From Bacillus sp. THAF10 (GTDB lineage Bacteria > Bacillota > Bacilli > Bacillales > Bacillaceae_I), in NCBI RefSeq assembly GCF_009363695.1, contig NZ_CP045403.1, positions 3,730,501 to 3,794,500 on the forward strand: a stretch of DNA of 64,000 nucleotides. Direction: 5' to 3'. Numbering within the stretch: position 1 is the first letter of the stretch; every line of letters begins with the position of its first letter. The position numbers and the translations under genes are program-made. The notes beneath the pieces are model-generated. The model saw only the letters and a list, made by a program, of their open reading frames with translations, ran no database searches and was not told the origin of the DNA. Of this stretch, positions 42,388 to 50,677 are shown piece after piece.

Positions 42388-42996
42388 ATGATAAAAATGG
42401 ATAATGTAACCAAACGGTTTGAGAATCGGGTTCTTTTTGAGGATTTTAGCTGTACGATTGAGCAAGGAGAGTTTGTGATTTTTAGTGGGAAAAGTGGAAG
42501 CGGTAAGACGACTCTACTAAACATGATTGGCGGCATTGAGCAGTGGGACTCTGGCAACATTACGGTGGATGACCTGGATTTATTGAATGATAAGGATATT
42601 TTAAGGCTGTATCGCGAAAAAATCGGGTTTCTTTTTCAGAATTTCGCTTTAGTGGACAATAAAACTGTCGAAGAAAACATCCTAATGATTGATAAAAAGT
42701 ATCGAAATGCTGTCACGGTAGCAGAGGTGCTGGACAAAGTCGGGTTGAGTGGGTATGAAAAAAGAAAGGTCTACACCCTTTCTGGCGGCGAGCAGCAAAG
42801 GATCGCGATTGCACGCCTATTCATGAAAAAATGCACCATCATTTTGGCTGACGAACCAACCGGAAGCCTAGACAGCCATAACGCTAGTGTGGTCATTCAT
42901 CATATCCAAGAATTAAACCAATCAGGCAAAACCATTATCATGGTTACACATGACGAACACCTCAAAAAACTAGGTGAGAAAAGAATTGATTTATAA
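42388..42996 (+). CDS. ABC transporter ATP-binding protein, bacteriocin-export type
   Basis: 202 residues beginning at the base after the DUF1430 stop. Walker A FSGKSGSGKTTLLNMIGG, signature LSGGEQQRIAIARLF, Walker B IILADEPTGSLDS and H-loop MVTHDEH are intact. The short form is that of TIGR03608/LolD-like ATPases that work with FtsX-fold permeases. It may pump or extract a peptide, or give immunity. Confidence 0.88.
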   Translation: MIKMDNVTKRFENRVLFEDFSCTIEQGEFVIFSGKSGSGKTTLLNMIGGIEQWDSGNITVDDLDLLNDKDILRLYREKIGFLFQNFALVDNKTVEENILMIDKKYRNAVTVAEVLDKVGLSGYEKRKVYTLSGGEQQRIAIARLFMKKCTIILADEPTGSLDSHNASVVIHHIQELNQSGKTIIMVTHDEHLKKLGEKRIDL

Positions 42997-43000
42997 GAAA

Positions 43001-43040
43001 GGGGGAGGGTTCTCGCGGTTCATTGAGGAGAGCCCTCCCC
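43001..43040. terminator. Hairpin between the ABC operon and pcp
   Basis: GGGGGAGGGTTCTC and GAGAGCCCTCCCC arms; placed between convergent gene ends. Confidence 0.65.
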
Positions 43041-43046
43041 TGCCCT

Positions 43047-43655
43047 TTACATTACTTCTATTGCTAGCTTCATAGCAGCTGTTAAGTCAGCCTGAGACCA
43101 GCTCGGGGTGTTGGTGAGTTGGGTGGCAAGCTGGTGTGAGGCTGGGATGTGGATGAAGCCTGCTGGTACCTCTGCTTTTGTTGCTGCATAGTGGTTTAGT
43201 GCTGCATACATGACGTTGTTGCAAAGGTAGGTCCCTGCGGTGTTAGACACTTTGGCAGGATAGTGATTTTCGTTTAAATGGTTGACCATCGCGCGGATTG
43301 GCAGCGTGGAAAAATAGCCATCCGGGCCATCTTGGTTAATGGGTGTATCCTGTAGAACGACTCCATTATTATCTGGCGCGCCCCCAGCATCCTTACAGTT
43401 GATGGCGATTCGCTCTGGTGTGATGTGAGCACGTCCCGCAGCAAGTCCAAGGCAGACCACCGCATCCGGCTGCACCTCTTCCATATACGCAAGCAACAAT
43501 TTCTCCGATTCCGTGAAATCTACAGGTAGCACACGGCTCTCCACCTTATACTCGCCAATCACCTGCTGATCTAGCTCCTTTACAATCTCCTCTGTCGGAT
43601 TGATCGTAAAATTTAAAAATGGCTCAAAGCCTGTTAATAGTAGTTTTCTAGTCAT
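43047..43655 (-). CDS. pcp: Pyrrolidone-carboxylate peptidase
   Basis: 202 residues from the ATG behind AAAGGAGG. The catalytic triad is visible: Glu81 in ITPERIAIN, Cys145 in NTAGTYLCNNVMY and His169 in GFIHIPASH. It removes N-terminal pyroglutamate from peptides in the cytoplasm. It is flanked by two hairpins and is therefore a single-gene unit. Length is slightly shorter than the B. subtilis enzyme (215). Confidence 0.95.
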   Translation of the reverse strand: MTRKLLLTGFEPFLNFTINPTEEIVKELDQQVIGEYKVESRVLPVDFTESEKLLLAYMEEVQPDAVVCLGLAAGRAHITPERIAINCKDAGGAPDNNGVVLQDTPINQDGPDGYFSTLPIRAMVNHLNENHYPAKVSNTAGTYLCNNVMYAALNHYAATKAEVPAGFIHIPASHQLATQLTNTPSWSQADLTAAMKLAIEVM

Positions 43656-43683
43656 GCTTGCGTCCTCCTTTAAGTTTGGGGCG

Positions 43684-43739
43684 GGGGGACGGTTCTGGCG
43701 GTTCATTCGTGCTTCGAATGAACCAGGAGAACCGTCCCC
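43684..43739. terminator. GGGACGGTTCT-type hairpin after the chromate transporter genes
   Basis: GGGGGACGGTTCT and AGAACCGTCCCC with inner GGTTCATTCG/CGAATGAACC; a full-length copy of the dispersed family, 7 bases after the gene end. Confidence 0.75.
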
Positions 43740-43745
43740 ATGCCC

Positions 43746-44273
43746 TCATAGCAATACCGCTCCATATACAAGTGCGCCGCCGATGACATAGGCGGGGTGC
43801 ACTTTCCATTTTTCAAGTAGTAGGTAGCTCGCGACGATCAAGATTACGGTTTGGATGGTGCCGCTCGCTTGGTAGGATTCGGCAAAAAAGCGATACGCCA
43901 TGACGCCGAGTAGGAGAGCGATGGTTGGTCGCACGTAGTTGGACATCCGCTTCACTTTCGGGGAGTCACGGAATTTGTACAGCACACTCATCAGGGCAAT
44001 CATCAGGATTAACGATGGCGCAACGGTTGCAAATACACCAACGGCTGCCCCAGGAATTCCAGCTTGTTCATAGCCAATATAGCCGGCCATTTTTGTGGCA
44101 ATGGGACCAGGCAGGGCGTTTCCGAGCGCGAGTACCTCACTGAACTCTGAAACCGTCAGCCAGCCATAGTTATGTACCACTTCCTCTTCGACAAGGGGAA
44201 TCGATGCTGGTCCTCCACCGTAGCCTAAAATCCCTGGGATGAAAAAGGCGAGGAAAATCTCCCAATAAATCAT
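43746..44273 (-). CDS. Chromate transporter, short-chain CHR subunit
   Basis: 175 residues with six membrane helices. GYGGGPASIPLVEEEVVHNY at the N-terminus and ALGNALPGPIATKMAGYIGY are the CHR domain signature. It overlaps its partner gene by four bases. Short-chain CHR proteins work as heterodimers that export chromate or a similar oxyanion. In B. subtilis the equivalents are YwrA/YwrB. Confidence 0.9.
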   Translation of the reverse strand: MIYWEIFLAFFIPGILGYGGGPASIPLVEEEVVHNYGWLTVSEFSEVLALGNALPGPIATKMAGYIGYEQAGIPGAAVGVFATVAPSLILMIALMSVLYKFRDSPKVKRMSNYVRPTIALLLGVMAYRFFAESYQASGTIQTVILIVASYLLLEKWKVHPAYVIGGALVYGAVLL

Positions 44274-44827
44274 GCTTTGACCTCCCCTTTTTCGGTGTTA
44301 TTTTTTTTCAATAGAGCAGTCGCTAAAAGAACTCCAATGACGATACCTGGATGCACGCCAAGCAGTTGAATGACGAGAAAGCTTGCCACTAGTAAGACAA
44401 GCGCCCACATCCACCCAAGTTCTTTTTTTGATTTTGTGAAAAAATCCCACGTTAACACGGCCAGCATCACACCGACTACCGGCAACACCGCTTTTGTCAT
44501 GCCTTGCACCCACGCTTGATCTTTAAAGCTCGCGAGCGTGGTGAGTAAGACTATCATCAGCACAATCGTTGGCAGAGTGGATGCGAGGATGGCGTTCAGC
44601 ATCCCCGCATAACCAGCCACTCGGTAGCCAATATAGCCGGCCATTTTCGTATTAATTGGTCCTGGTAGCGTGTTCGCGATGGCCAATATGTCCGAAAACT
44701 CCTCATCTGACAGCCACTTATACTTCCCTACCACTTCCTTATGTACAAGCGGAATGCTCGCAGGCCCTCCGCCATACCCAAGCATCCCCACCCTTAAAAA
44801 TGCAAGAAAGATGTCACGTTGCTTCAT
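44270..44827 (-). CDS. Chromate transporter, second short-chain CHR subunit
   Basis: 185 residues from the ATG behind GGAGGGAACATAACATC (the frame is open far upstream without a start signal). Marks are VGMLGYGGGPASIPLVHKEV and IANTLPGPINTKMAGYIGYR. The partner follows with a four-base overlap. The two genes sit next to ywrD, as ywrA-ywrB do in B. subtilis, but the regulator ywrC is absent here. Confidence 0.9.
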   Translation of the reverse strand: MKQRDIFLAFLRVGMLGYGGGPASIPLVHKEVVGKYKWLSDEEFSDILAIANTLPGPINTKMAGYIGYRVAGYAGMLNAILASTLPTIVLMIVLLTTLASFKDQAWVQGMTKAVLPVVGVMLAVLTWDFFTKSKKELGWMWALVLLVASFLVIQLLGVHPGIVIGVLLATALLKKNNTEKGEVKA

Positions 44828-44888
44828 GATGTTATGTTCCCTCCTTTGGGACGGGAGGACGATTCGAATGAACCGTCCTCTATCCTCC

Positions 44889-46505
44889 TCAATATGATGC
44901 AATGCTGCCGTCTGTGCGAGGTTCGGTGCCACCCGAGAGGACACCGGTTTCTGGGTTGCGCCAAATAATTTGGCCGCGTCCAAAGCTTCCGCCATCAAGG
45001 GTGACTTGGATGTCATGGCCTTTTCGAGCGAGTGCTTGAGCTAAGTGCTGCGGGAAGTGATGTTCGACGAGCACTTTTTTGCCTTCCATCCACTGCCATC
45101 TTGGGGCGTCAAGGGCAGCTTGAGGGTGCAAATGGAAGTCAACGGTGTTCATGACAACCTGCATATGACCCTGTGGCTGCATATAGCCGCCCATCACGCC
45201 GAAAGTACCGACCGCTTCTCCTCCCTTGGTGAGAAAGCCAGGAATAATGGTATGGTATGTTTTCTTTCCTGGTGCCAGAGCGTTCTCATGCTCTGGATCA
45301 AGTGAAAAATCATGCCCGCGATTTTGTAGCCCAATTCCAGTACCTGGCACGACCACCCCAGAACCGAAGCCCATGTAGTTGCTTTGGATAAAGGACACCA
45401 TGTTCCCCTCTCCATCCGCAGTGGCGAGATAAACCGTTCCTCCCTTTGGCGGTGTACCTGGTTCAGGAGTCAACGCCATGTCCGTGATGCAATCTCTTCT
45501 CTCTTTTGCAAAAGAACTAGAAAGCAGCTCTTCGGATGTATGCGTCATCGTTGTTGCATCAGACACGTATTTCTTGGCGTCGGCAAATGCCAGTTTCATT
45601 GCTTCAATTTGCTTATGATAGGTTTCGAGATTGTCCCGCTCTGTGAACGTGTCGTCCTTGAGCATATTCAACGCCATCAGCGCGACAATTCCCTGTCCGT
45701 TCGGTGGAATCTCCCACACGTCATAGCCCTTGTAATTCACTTTTATTGGCTGCACCCACTCCGGCTGGTAGGCTGCAAGATCCTCATATGTAATAAAACC
45801 GTTGTGTTGCTTGGAAAAATCGGCAATCTTTTGAGCAAGTTCTCCTCTGTAAAAGGCCTCCCCATTTGTGTCGCCGATTTGTCGGAGTGTATCCGCGTGA
45901 CCTTGGGATGCCCACATCTCGCCAACTTCTGGCGCGCGTCCCTTTGGTGCAAAGGTGTCAAACCAGTGCGTGAATTCTTCCGTTGTGCCATGCTTTTTAT
46001 ATGCATTGTACGCTGATTTCCAGTACTTCCCGAGTGTTGGTGAAACGGGATAGCCTTTTTCCGCGTATTCAATAGCTGGCTCTAGAACTTCGGAGAGTGG
46101 TAGTTTGCCAAACTTCTTGGAAAGCTCTGCCCACGCTGCTGGAGCGCCTGGAACGGTGACCGGAATGAGCCCAAGCTTAGGCATGGTGTCGTGGCCAAGC
46201 TCCTTTACCGCTTCGATGCTGATGGACTGCGGTGCTGGCCCACTAGCGTTAAGTCCGTGAAGCTCCCCCTTTGTCCAAACAAGCGCAAATGCGTCTCCGC
46301 CGATTCCGTTGGATGTTGGCTCCACGACTGTCAGGCAGGCTGCAGTTGCGATGGCCGCATCAATGGCATTTCCGCCTTTTTTAAGAATGTCGAGCCCAGC
46401 CTGTGCAGCAAGCGGCTGAGACGTCGCCACCATGCCATTTTTCGCGAAAACCGTGTTGCGCTGGGATGGATAAGGATTGTTCTGATAATCAAAAGTCTGT
46501 GTCAT
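44889..46505 (-). CDS. ywrD: Gamma-glutamyltransferase-like enzyme YwrD
   Basis: 538 residues. The catalytic Thr is expected at residue 357 (TPPKGGTVYLATADGEGNMV), where autocleavage gives the two subunits. GGNAIDAAIATAACLTVVEP and SNGIGGDAFALVW are N-terminal family motifs. There is no signal peptide, so it would be cytoplasmic, unlike Ggt. YwrD in B. subtilis has GGT-like and cephalosporin-acylase-like relatives; the natural substrate is unknown. The chromate transporter genes follow. Confidence 0.92.
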   Translation of the reverse strand: MTQTFDYQNNPYPSQRNTVFAKNGMVATSQPLAAQAGLDILKKGGNAIDAAIATAACLTVVEPTSNGIGGDAFALVWTKGELHGLNASGPAPQSISIEAVKELGHDTMPKLGLIPVTVPGAPAAWAELSKKFGKLPLSEVLEPAIEYAEKGYPVSPTLGKYWKSAYNAYKKHGTTEEFTHWFDTFAPKGRAPEVGEMWASQGHADTLRQIGDTNGEAFYRGELAQKIADFSKQHNGFITYEDLAAYQPEWVQPIKVNYKGYDVWEIPPNGQGIVALMALNMLKDDTFTERDNLETYHKQIEAMKLAFADAKKYVSDATTMTHTSEELLSSSFAKERRDCITDMALTPEPGTPPKGGTVYLATADGEGNMVSFIQSNYMGFGSGVVVPGTGIGLQNRGHDFSLDPEHENALAPGKKTYHTIIPGFLTKGGEAVGTFGVMGGYMQPQGHMQVVMNTVDFHLHPQAALDAPRWQWMEGKKVLVEHHFPQHLAQALARKGHDIQVTLDGGSFGRGQIIWRNPETGVLSGGTEPRTDGSIASY

Positions 46506-46591
46506 CTCGTGTGTGATCCCCCTATTATTTCGTTTTACGAATTAATTTCCATTATACTTAATTTTCTTTATTTTTTCAAAATTTTATGGGG

Positions 46592-46770
46592 GACAGGGGG
46601 ACAGGTCCCTCGTCCCACTTCGTTGCTTCCGCGAAGAGATAATGGTGGGTTCTGCCGGTAACTTGACTCGCGTTAGGTCCCTGAGAGACAGGGGGACAGG
46701 TCCCTCGTCCCACTTCGATGCTTCCGCGAAGAGATAATAGTGGGTTCTGCCGACAACTTGACTCGCGTTA
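46592..46770. repeat. 84-bp direct duplication, period 95 bp
   Basis: 46592-46675 and 46687-46770 both read GACAGGGGGACAGGTCCCTC then GTCCCACTTCG, GCTTCCGCGAAGAGATAAT and TTGACTCGCGTTA, with about five mismatches. It contains no gene. The start, GGGGGACAGGTCCC, is hairpin-forming. Confidence 0.8.
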
Positions 46771-46851
46771 AAAAAGGTATTTGGCCATATCTCTGCCGAA
46801 CTTTAATAGGGACATTCCACCTGTGTCCCAGTATCCCCTCTTTTCCAACAC

Positions 46852-46887
46852 AAAAAAGCCGCCAGACGGTACCTGCGTCTTGGCGGT
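46852..46887 (-). terminator. Strong terminator without an obvious gene
   Basis: Minus strand ACCGCCAAGACG, loop CAGGTAC, CGTCTGGCGGC and TTTTTT. The sequence 46888-47080 in front of it on the minus strand has no credible ORF, so it may end a small RNA. Confidence 0.7.
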
Positions 46888-47193
46888 GGTTGAAACATTC
46901 TCTTGTTTTGTGCGCTGTTGTTGCTATTGCATCGGTATAGATAGTATACCCGGGAGTGCAGAGAAGTATTCCTGTTTTCCTTGGGCAGGATCAAAATTTT
47001 TGGTTGTGTTTTTTCAGCTCTATGTAGCTTTATAAGCAAATTACCGATAAATGCATAGAAAAAGTGACTCTGAGTGCGCCTTTTTAGTAGACTTGGGGTG
47101 AAAAATGAAAAAGGTAGAGGGATTTACCTGTTCTGGTATCCGTTTTTTGGAAAAAACACCTGATTTTCGAGGGGATTTGGACCAGCAGAGGAA

Positions 47194-47290
47194 TGATTGC
47201 AACACTTTTTGAAGTTATTGTAACACTTTTCCAGGTTATTGTGACACTTTTTAGAGTTATTGTGACACTTTTCCAGATTATTGCGACACA
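47194..47290 (+). repeat. 21-bp tandem repeat array (five units)
   Basis: TTATTGTGACACTTTTCCAG-type units with starts at 47194 (diverged), 47215, 47236, 47257 and 47278. Same family as at 22901, 26016 and 29948. From 47291 to 47583 only fragments of the dispersed hairpin (for example GGTTCATTC near 47490, GGGACAAGGGACCTGTCCC near 47540) are seen. Confidence 0.85.
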
Positions 47291-47583
47291 ACACAATTCA
47301 GAACCAAATTGAACGGGATCGACGGTTCTCCTGGCCAAACCCCTCCCTTCCATACCCAACCTACCACACCCCAAAAAAACCCAAATTTGCTTCTTTTAGT
47401 AAAACCACAAAAAAACAGCCCCCCAGCTCCGAAAAGCCATGGCAAGCTTCTTCTCTCATGCGCCGAACCACATTAGAATTCTTCTTTTTTATGGGTTCAT
47501 TCACCTGCGAATGAACCCCGAAAACCATCCCTCCGCTCCCTGGGACAAGGGACCTGTCCCTCCGTACCGTCCCTCTGTACCAC

Positions 47584-47618
47584 AAAAAACGCAGCCTCCT
47601 CATCAGAGGTTGCTGCGT
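47584..47618 (-). terminator. Terminator of spoIIQ
   Basis: Minus strand ACGCAGCAACCTCTGATG, AGGAGGCTGCGT, then TTTTTG. Confidence 0.85.
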
Positions 47619-47668
47619 TTTGGTCAATAGAGACGTTTATGTGGAACAAGACTTTCGTGAATGCTATG

Positions 47669-48511
47669 TTATGTTAGGTAGCTGACGGAGTCTTCTTGTT
47701 CTTCTTCAGAACCCTCGCCATCTTTGTCTTCGCCATCTTCAGGTTTGTCTTCGCCTTCTGCTGGTGTTTTTTCTTCTTCACCGGCTGGCGCGCCATTGTC
47801 TTCAGAAGCTTGTCCAGATTCTTCGATTAGAGAAGTTACTGGTTTGTCAAAGTAGCTAAGTGGGTTGACAGCAACGGAATCTTTGCGGATTTCGAAGTGA
47901 ACACGAACATTTTCTTTGTCCAGTTCGTTCGTTCCTGCGTTTCCGATGATATCACCTTGCTCTAAGAAGTCGTTTTTCTTCACTTTTACATCTGCTAAGG
48001 ATTGGTAGACTGTTTTCACGCCATCAAAGTGCTCGATTTCAACGACATTTCCAAGTAAAGGATCCTTTTCGACATGAGTGACTGTTCCACTAAGGGCTGC
48101 AACTACTTCAAATGTTTCGCCATTCTTCATTCCAATGTCTAGACCAGTGTTTGGCTGGTATGTGCCATTGTAAACGATGTAGGCATTAAGCTGCTCTTCT
48201 TCAGATGCGTTCTCATCCCAGAAGTGTTTCACGATTACAGAAGAATTCGGATCTGTTACCGGCATTACAAAGTTTTCAACCGGGCTGTTCACTTCCACAG
48301 ATTCTTCATTTCCGTGTGAAGTCGTTTGACCTTGTCCTTCTGTGTTATTTCCAGGATTCAAATCTGCTTCGTTACCTGACTGTAATACTAAAACCGCTGT
48401 CAAAATGATTGCTGCACAACCTAGATAGATTGCTGGGAAAACCCAACGCTTTTTCATTAAGCGCTGCCAATTTGATTGTTGAGAAGTCCGTTTCTTTTCT
48501 TCCTCTCTCAT
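47669..48511 (-). CDS. spoIIQ: Stage II sporulation protein Q
   Basis: 280 residues. One membrane helix (WVFPAIYLGCAAIILTAVLVL, about 23-43), a linker, then a LytM/M23 domain from about residue 110 and an acidic tail of 60 residues (EEKTPAEGEDKPEDGEDKDG). The zinc ligands are degenerate: NTGLDIG stands where HxGxD is expected and VRVHFE where HxH is expected, so it is structural, as in B. subtilis. In the forespore it pairs with SpoIIIAH in the engulfment zipper. A sigma-F-like promoter lies 21 bases before the start. Confidence 0.93.
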   Translation of the reverse strand: MREEEKKRTSQQSNWQRLMKKRWVFPAIYLGCAAIILTAVLVLQSGNEADLNPGNNTEGQGQTTSHGNEESVEVNSPVENFVMPVTDPNSSVIVKHFWDENASEEEQLNAYIVYNGTYQPNTGLDIGMKNGETFEVVAALSGTVTHVEKDPLLGNVVEIEHFDGVKTVYQSLADVKVKKNDFLEQGDIIGNAGTNELDKENVRVHFEIRKDSVAVNPLSYFDKPVTSLIEESGQASEDNGAPAGEEEKTPAEGEDKPEDGEDKDGEGSEEEQEDSVSYLT

Positions 48512-48531
48512 TGTATCATCACCTCAGCAAT

Positions 48532-48561
48532 CATTCTGAACAGATTGGGAGAATAATATAC
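48532..48561 (-). promoter_or_regulatory. Sigma-F-like promoter of spoIIQ
   Basis: Minus strand GTATA, 15 bases, GTTCAGAATG, fitting the sigma-F consensus GYATA and GGNNANANTR with one mismatch. spoIIQ is known to be sigma-F dependent in B. subtilis. Confidence 0.7.
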
Positions 48562-48644
48562 ATATCTACTAAAAAATTTTTTGAAATTGTTATTTTCCTT
48601 CATTAGGGTTAGTTTTATGCATGTTGTTTAAAAAAATTTCTTCG

Positions 48645-48753
48645 CGTCCTTCGGGGCGGCGGGGAATCTCCTCAAGCTTTCGCCTTGCGGGTGACTACAC
48701 CTTGTCGCTTTATTCCAGCGGGAGAATCCGCCCATTTGCTCCAATCAATAGCT
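48645..48753. repeat. ~130-bp inverted-repeat element, degenerate copy B
   Basis: GCGTCCTTCGGGGCGGC at the left and GCGGGAGAATCCGCCCATTT then GCTCCAATCAATAGCT at the right correspond to the interior and right end of the element at 10094 read in reverse. The left end is not recognisable. Confidence 0.65.
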
Positions 48754-48779
48754 AAGTTGCATTTTTGGCAGACAAAAAG

Positions 48780-48803
48780 TCCCTGAACGCGAATGTCCAG
48801 GGA
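48780..48803 (-). terminator. Terminator of spoIID
   Basis: Minus strand TCCCTG, a 12-base loop, CAGGGA, then CTTTTTG; 12 bases after the stop codon. Confidence 0.75.
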
Positions 48804-48814
48804 TTTTTCTTCTA

Positions 48815-49840
48815 TTATTGTCTCGCCGTTATCGTATTTAGAAATTGATCGGCGTTTGCAATTTGAACATCTTTGTAATAGTGGGAGAGGATCTGGTTGT
48901 AGGTTTTGCCTTCTAGGGCCATTCCGTTGGCGCCGTATTGGCTCATGCCGACACCATGGCCAAAGCCTTTGGTGGTGATGACGATGTTGTCGCCTTTTCG
49001 CTCCCAGGTGAAGTCGCTCGACCGAAGCTTGAGGGTGTCACGCACTTCGCGTCCTGTGAGCTCCTTGCCGTTGATGTCGACCTTATCCACACGGTTTCCG
49101 GTGGTGCGGGAGATGATTTTGCCTACAGCACCTTCACCTGTCAGCGTTACGCCTAATTTATTTTGAAACTCCTGAACAGTCAGGGTTGTTTGGCTTAAGT
49201 ATTTTTCCGAGTTAACGTCCCACGGGCTTTCGACACTGCGCAAGTATGGGATTTCATTTGGCCAGTATTCTTCTGAGTTTTCCGTGTAGCCGTTGCTGGT
49301 GGAAAAATAACTCGCATCAATCGGTACATTATTATAGGTAAGAACAGTGCCTGCTGTTTCGGCGACCGCCTGCTTTATTCTTGCCATTTTCCAATCGTAG
49401 TCCTTTGGCTCCCAAATTGCTTTGAGTTCTTCTGGGCTCTTATAGACCTGGTGCTGCTCGGAGTCTGTTACGTCCGCTCCTGATGGGGTGCCGAGCTTTT
49501 CTTCTGCCATAAGCTGCCTTAAGATGTAGGTTCTCGCTGCAAGGGCTTGTGCCTTTAGGGCTTCGAGTTCAAAGTCTGCTGGCATTTCAGATGCCACCAC
49601 GCCAACGATGTAGTCTTCTAGCGGGATGTTCTCAATCATTTCCTGCTTGTTGCGGTAGACCGCTACATCAATGGGTGATTCAATTGGTTCTGTGCTGGTT
49701 TTGATTTCTTTTGGTTGGAGTTCCTCTGTGAGCTCTCCGCCTTCCTTTTCGGCGAATGGAATAACGAGCAGTGTTGGTACCATTAATACCATGACAAATA
49801 GAAGAGAAGATAGTACGATGATTGGTTTCAAGTTCCTCAT
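48815..49840 (-). CDS. spoIID: Stage II sporulation protein D
   Basis: 341 residues. One N-terminal helix (IIVLSSLLFVMVLMVPTLLV) anchors an outside lytic transglycosylase domain. The catalytic Glu is in VASEMPADFELEALKAQALA and a second conserved block is GHGVGMSQYGANGMA. With SpoIIP and SpoIIM it digests peptidoglycan during engulfment. RBS is GGAGG. A sigma-E-like promoter and then the repeat array separate it from murA. Confidence 0.95.
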   Translation of the reverse strand: MRNLKPIIVLSSLLFVMVLMVPTLLVIPFAEKEGGELTEELQPKEIKTSTEPIESPIDVAVYRNKQEMIENIPLEDYIVGVVASEMPADFELEALKAQALAARTYILRQLMAEEKLGTPSGADVTDSEQHQVYKSPEELKAIWEPKDYDWKMARIKQAVAETAGTVLTYNNVPIDASYFSTSNGYTENSEEYWPNEIPYLRSVESPWDVNSEKYLSQTTLTVQEFQNKLGVTLTGEGAVGKIISRTTGNRVDKVDINGKELTGREVRDTLKLRSSDFTWERKGDNIVITTKGFGHGVGMSQYGANGMALEGKTYNQILSHYYKDVQIANADQFLNTITARQ

Positions 49841-49897
49841 AGCGCCGAGCCTCCGATAACAATAAAGTGTAGGTTGTTTGTTTTCCTGTACATTTCA

Positions 49898-49926
49898 TTC
49901 TTATGGGAGTGGACAAGGTATTATGA
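49898..49926 (-). promoter_or_regulatory. Possible sigma-E promoter of spoIID
   Basis: Minus strand TCATAAT, 14 bases, CATAAGAA. The -10 begins CATA as in the consensus CATACAAT and the spacing is right. spoIID is a known sigma-E gene. Confidence 0.5.
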
Positions 49927-49982
49927 CTATAAATAGGAAAACCTTTTATGTTTAAAATACGCTGGTGTTTTCCGCAAAGTGC

Positions 49983-50532
49983 GTCGAGCAACCCTTCTGC
50001 TTGACCTAAAATTGCAAACATGAACTCATGATGCGTCGAGCATTCCTTCTGCTCGACCTAAAATTACAAACACGAACTCATGATGCGTCGAGCAACCCTT
50101 CTGCTTGACCTAAAATTGCAAACATGAACTCATGATGCGTCGAGCAATCCATCTGCTCGACCTAAAATTACAAACATGAACCCATGATGCGTCGAGCATT
50201 CCTTCTGCTCGACCTAAAATTTCAAACATGAACTCAAAATAGGTCGAGCAACCCTTCTGCTTGACCTAAAATTACAAACATGAACCCAAAATAGGTCGAG
50301 CAACTCTTCTGCTTGACCTAAAATTACAAACATGAACCCAAGATAGGTCGAGCAACCCCTCTGCTCGACCTAAAATTGCAAACAGGAACTCATGATGCGT
50401 CGAGCAACCCTTCTGCTCGACCTAAAATTACAAACATGAACCCATGATGCGTCGAGCAATCCTTCTGCACGAACCTAAATTTCAAGCATGACCTCAAAAT
50501 AGGCTGAGCAACCTCACTCCTTTGCTCGAGAT
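49983..50532 (+). repeat. 52-bp tandem repeat array 2 (eleven units)
   Basis: GTCGAGCA begins at 49983 and every 52 bases to 50451, and a degenerate GCTGAGCA follows at 50503. Each unit has a palindrome GTCGAGCA-N7-TGCTCGAC, then CTAAAATTGCAAACATGAAC and TCATGATGC. The second half varies (GATGC or AATAG before GTCGAG). The core GTCGxxCA..TGCTCGACCTA is the same as in the array at 19647. Stretch 50533-50609 holds nothing else. Confidence 0.92.
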
Positions 50533-50609
50533 CCCAATTTTAATAAGCTGTGAATAGTCTAATTATCGACTTTCACTTTCGAATTGCGACAAATTTTTAG
50601 AAAAGAGAC

Positions 50610-50637
50610 AAAAAAACAAACCCCGAAAAGGAGTTTG
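50610..50637 (-). terminator. Terminator of murA
   Basis: Minus strand CAAACTCC, TTTTC loop, GGGGTTTG, then TTTTTTTG. Confidence 0.8.
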
Positions 50638-50677
50638 CCTTTTTTTGTAGAATATATGAATTAGATCAGTAGCAAGT

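Noticed and set aside
46803..47039. 78-residue minus-strand ORF
   Set aside because: It runs through a strong terminator and has no start signal or recognisable composition.
49983..50532. CRISPR array (palindromic repeat plus ~25-bp spacers)
   Set aside because: The would-be spacers are themselves near-identical from unit to unit and there are no cas genes in the window.
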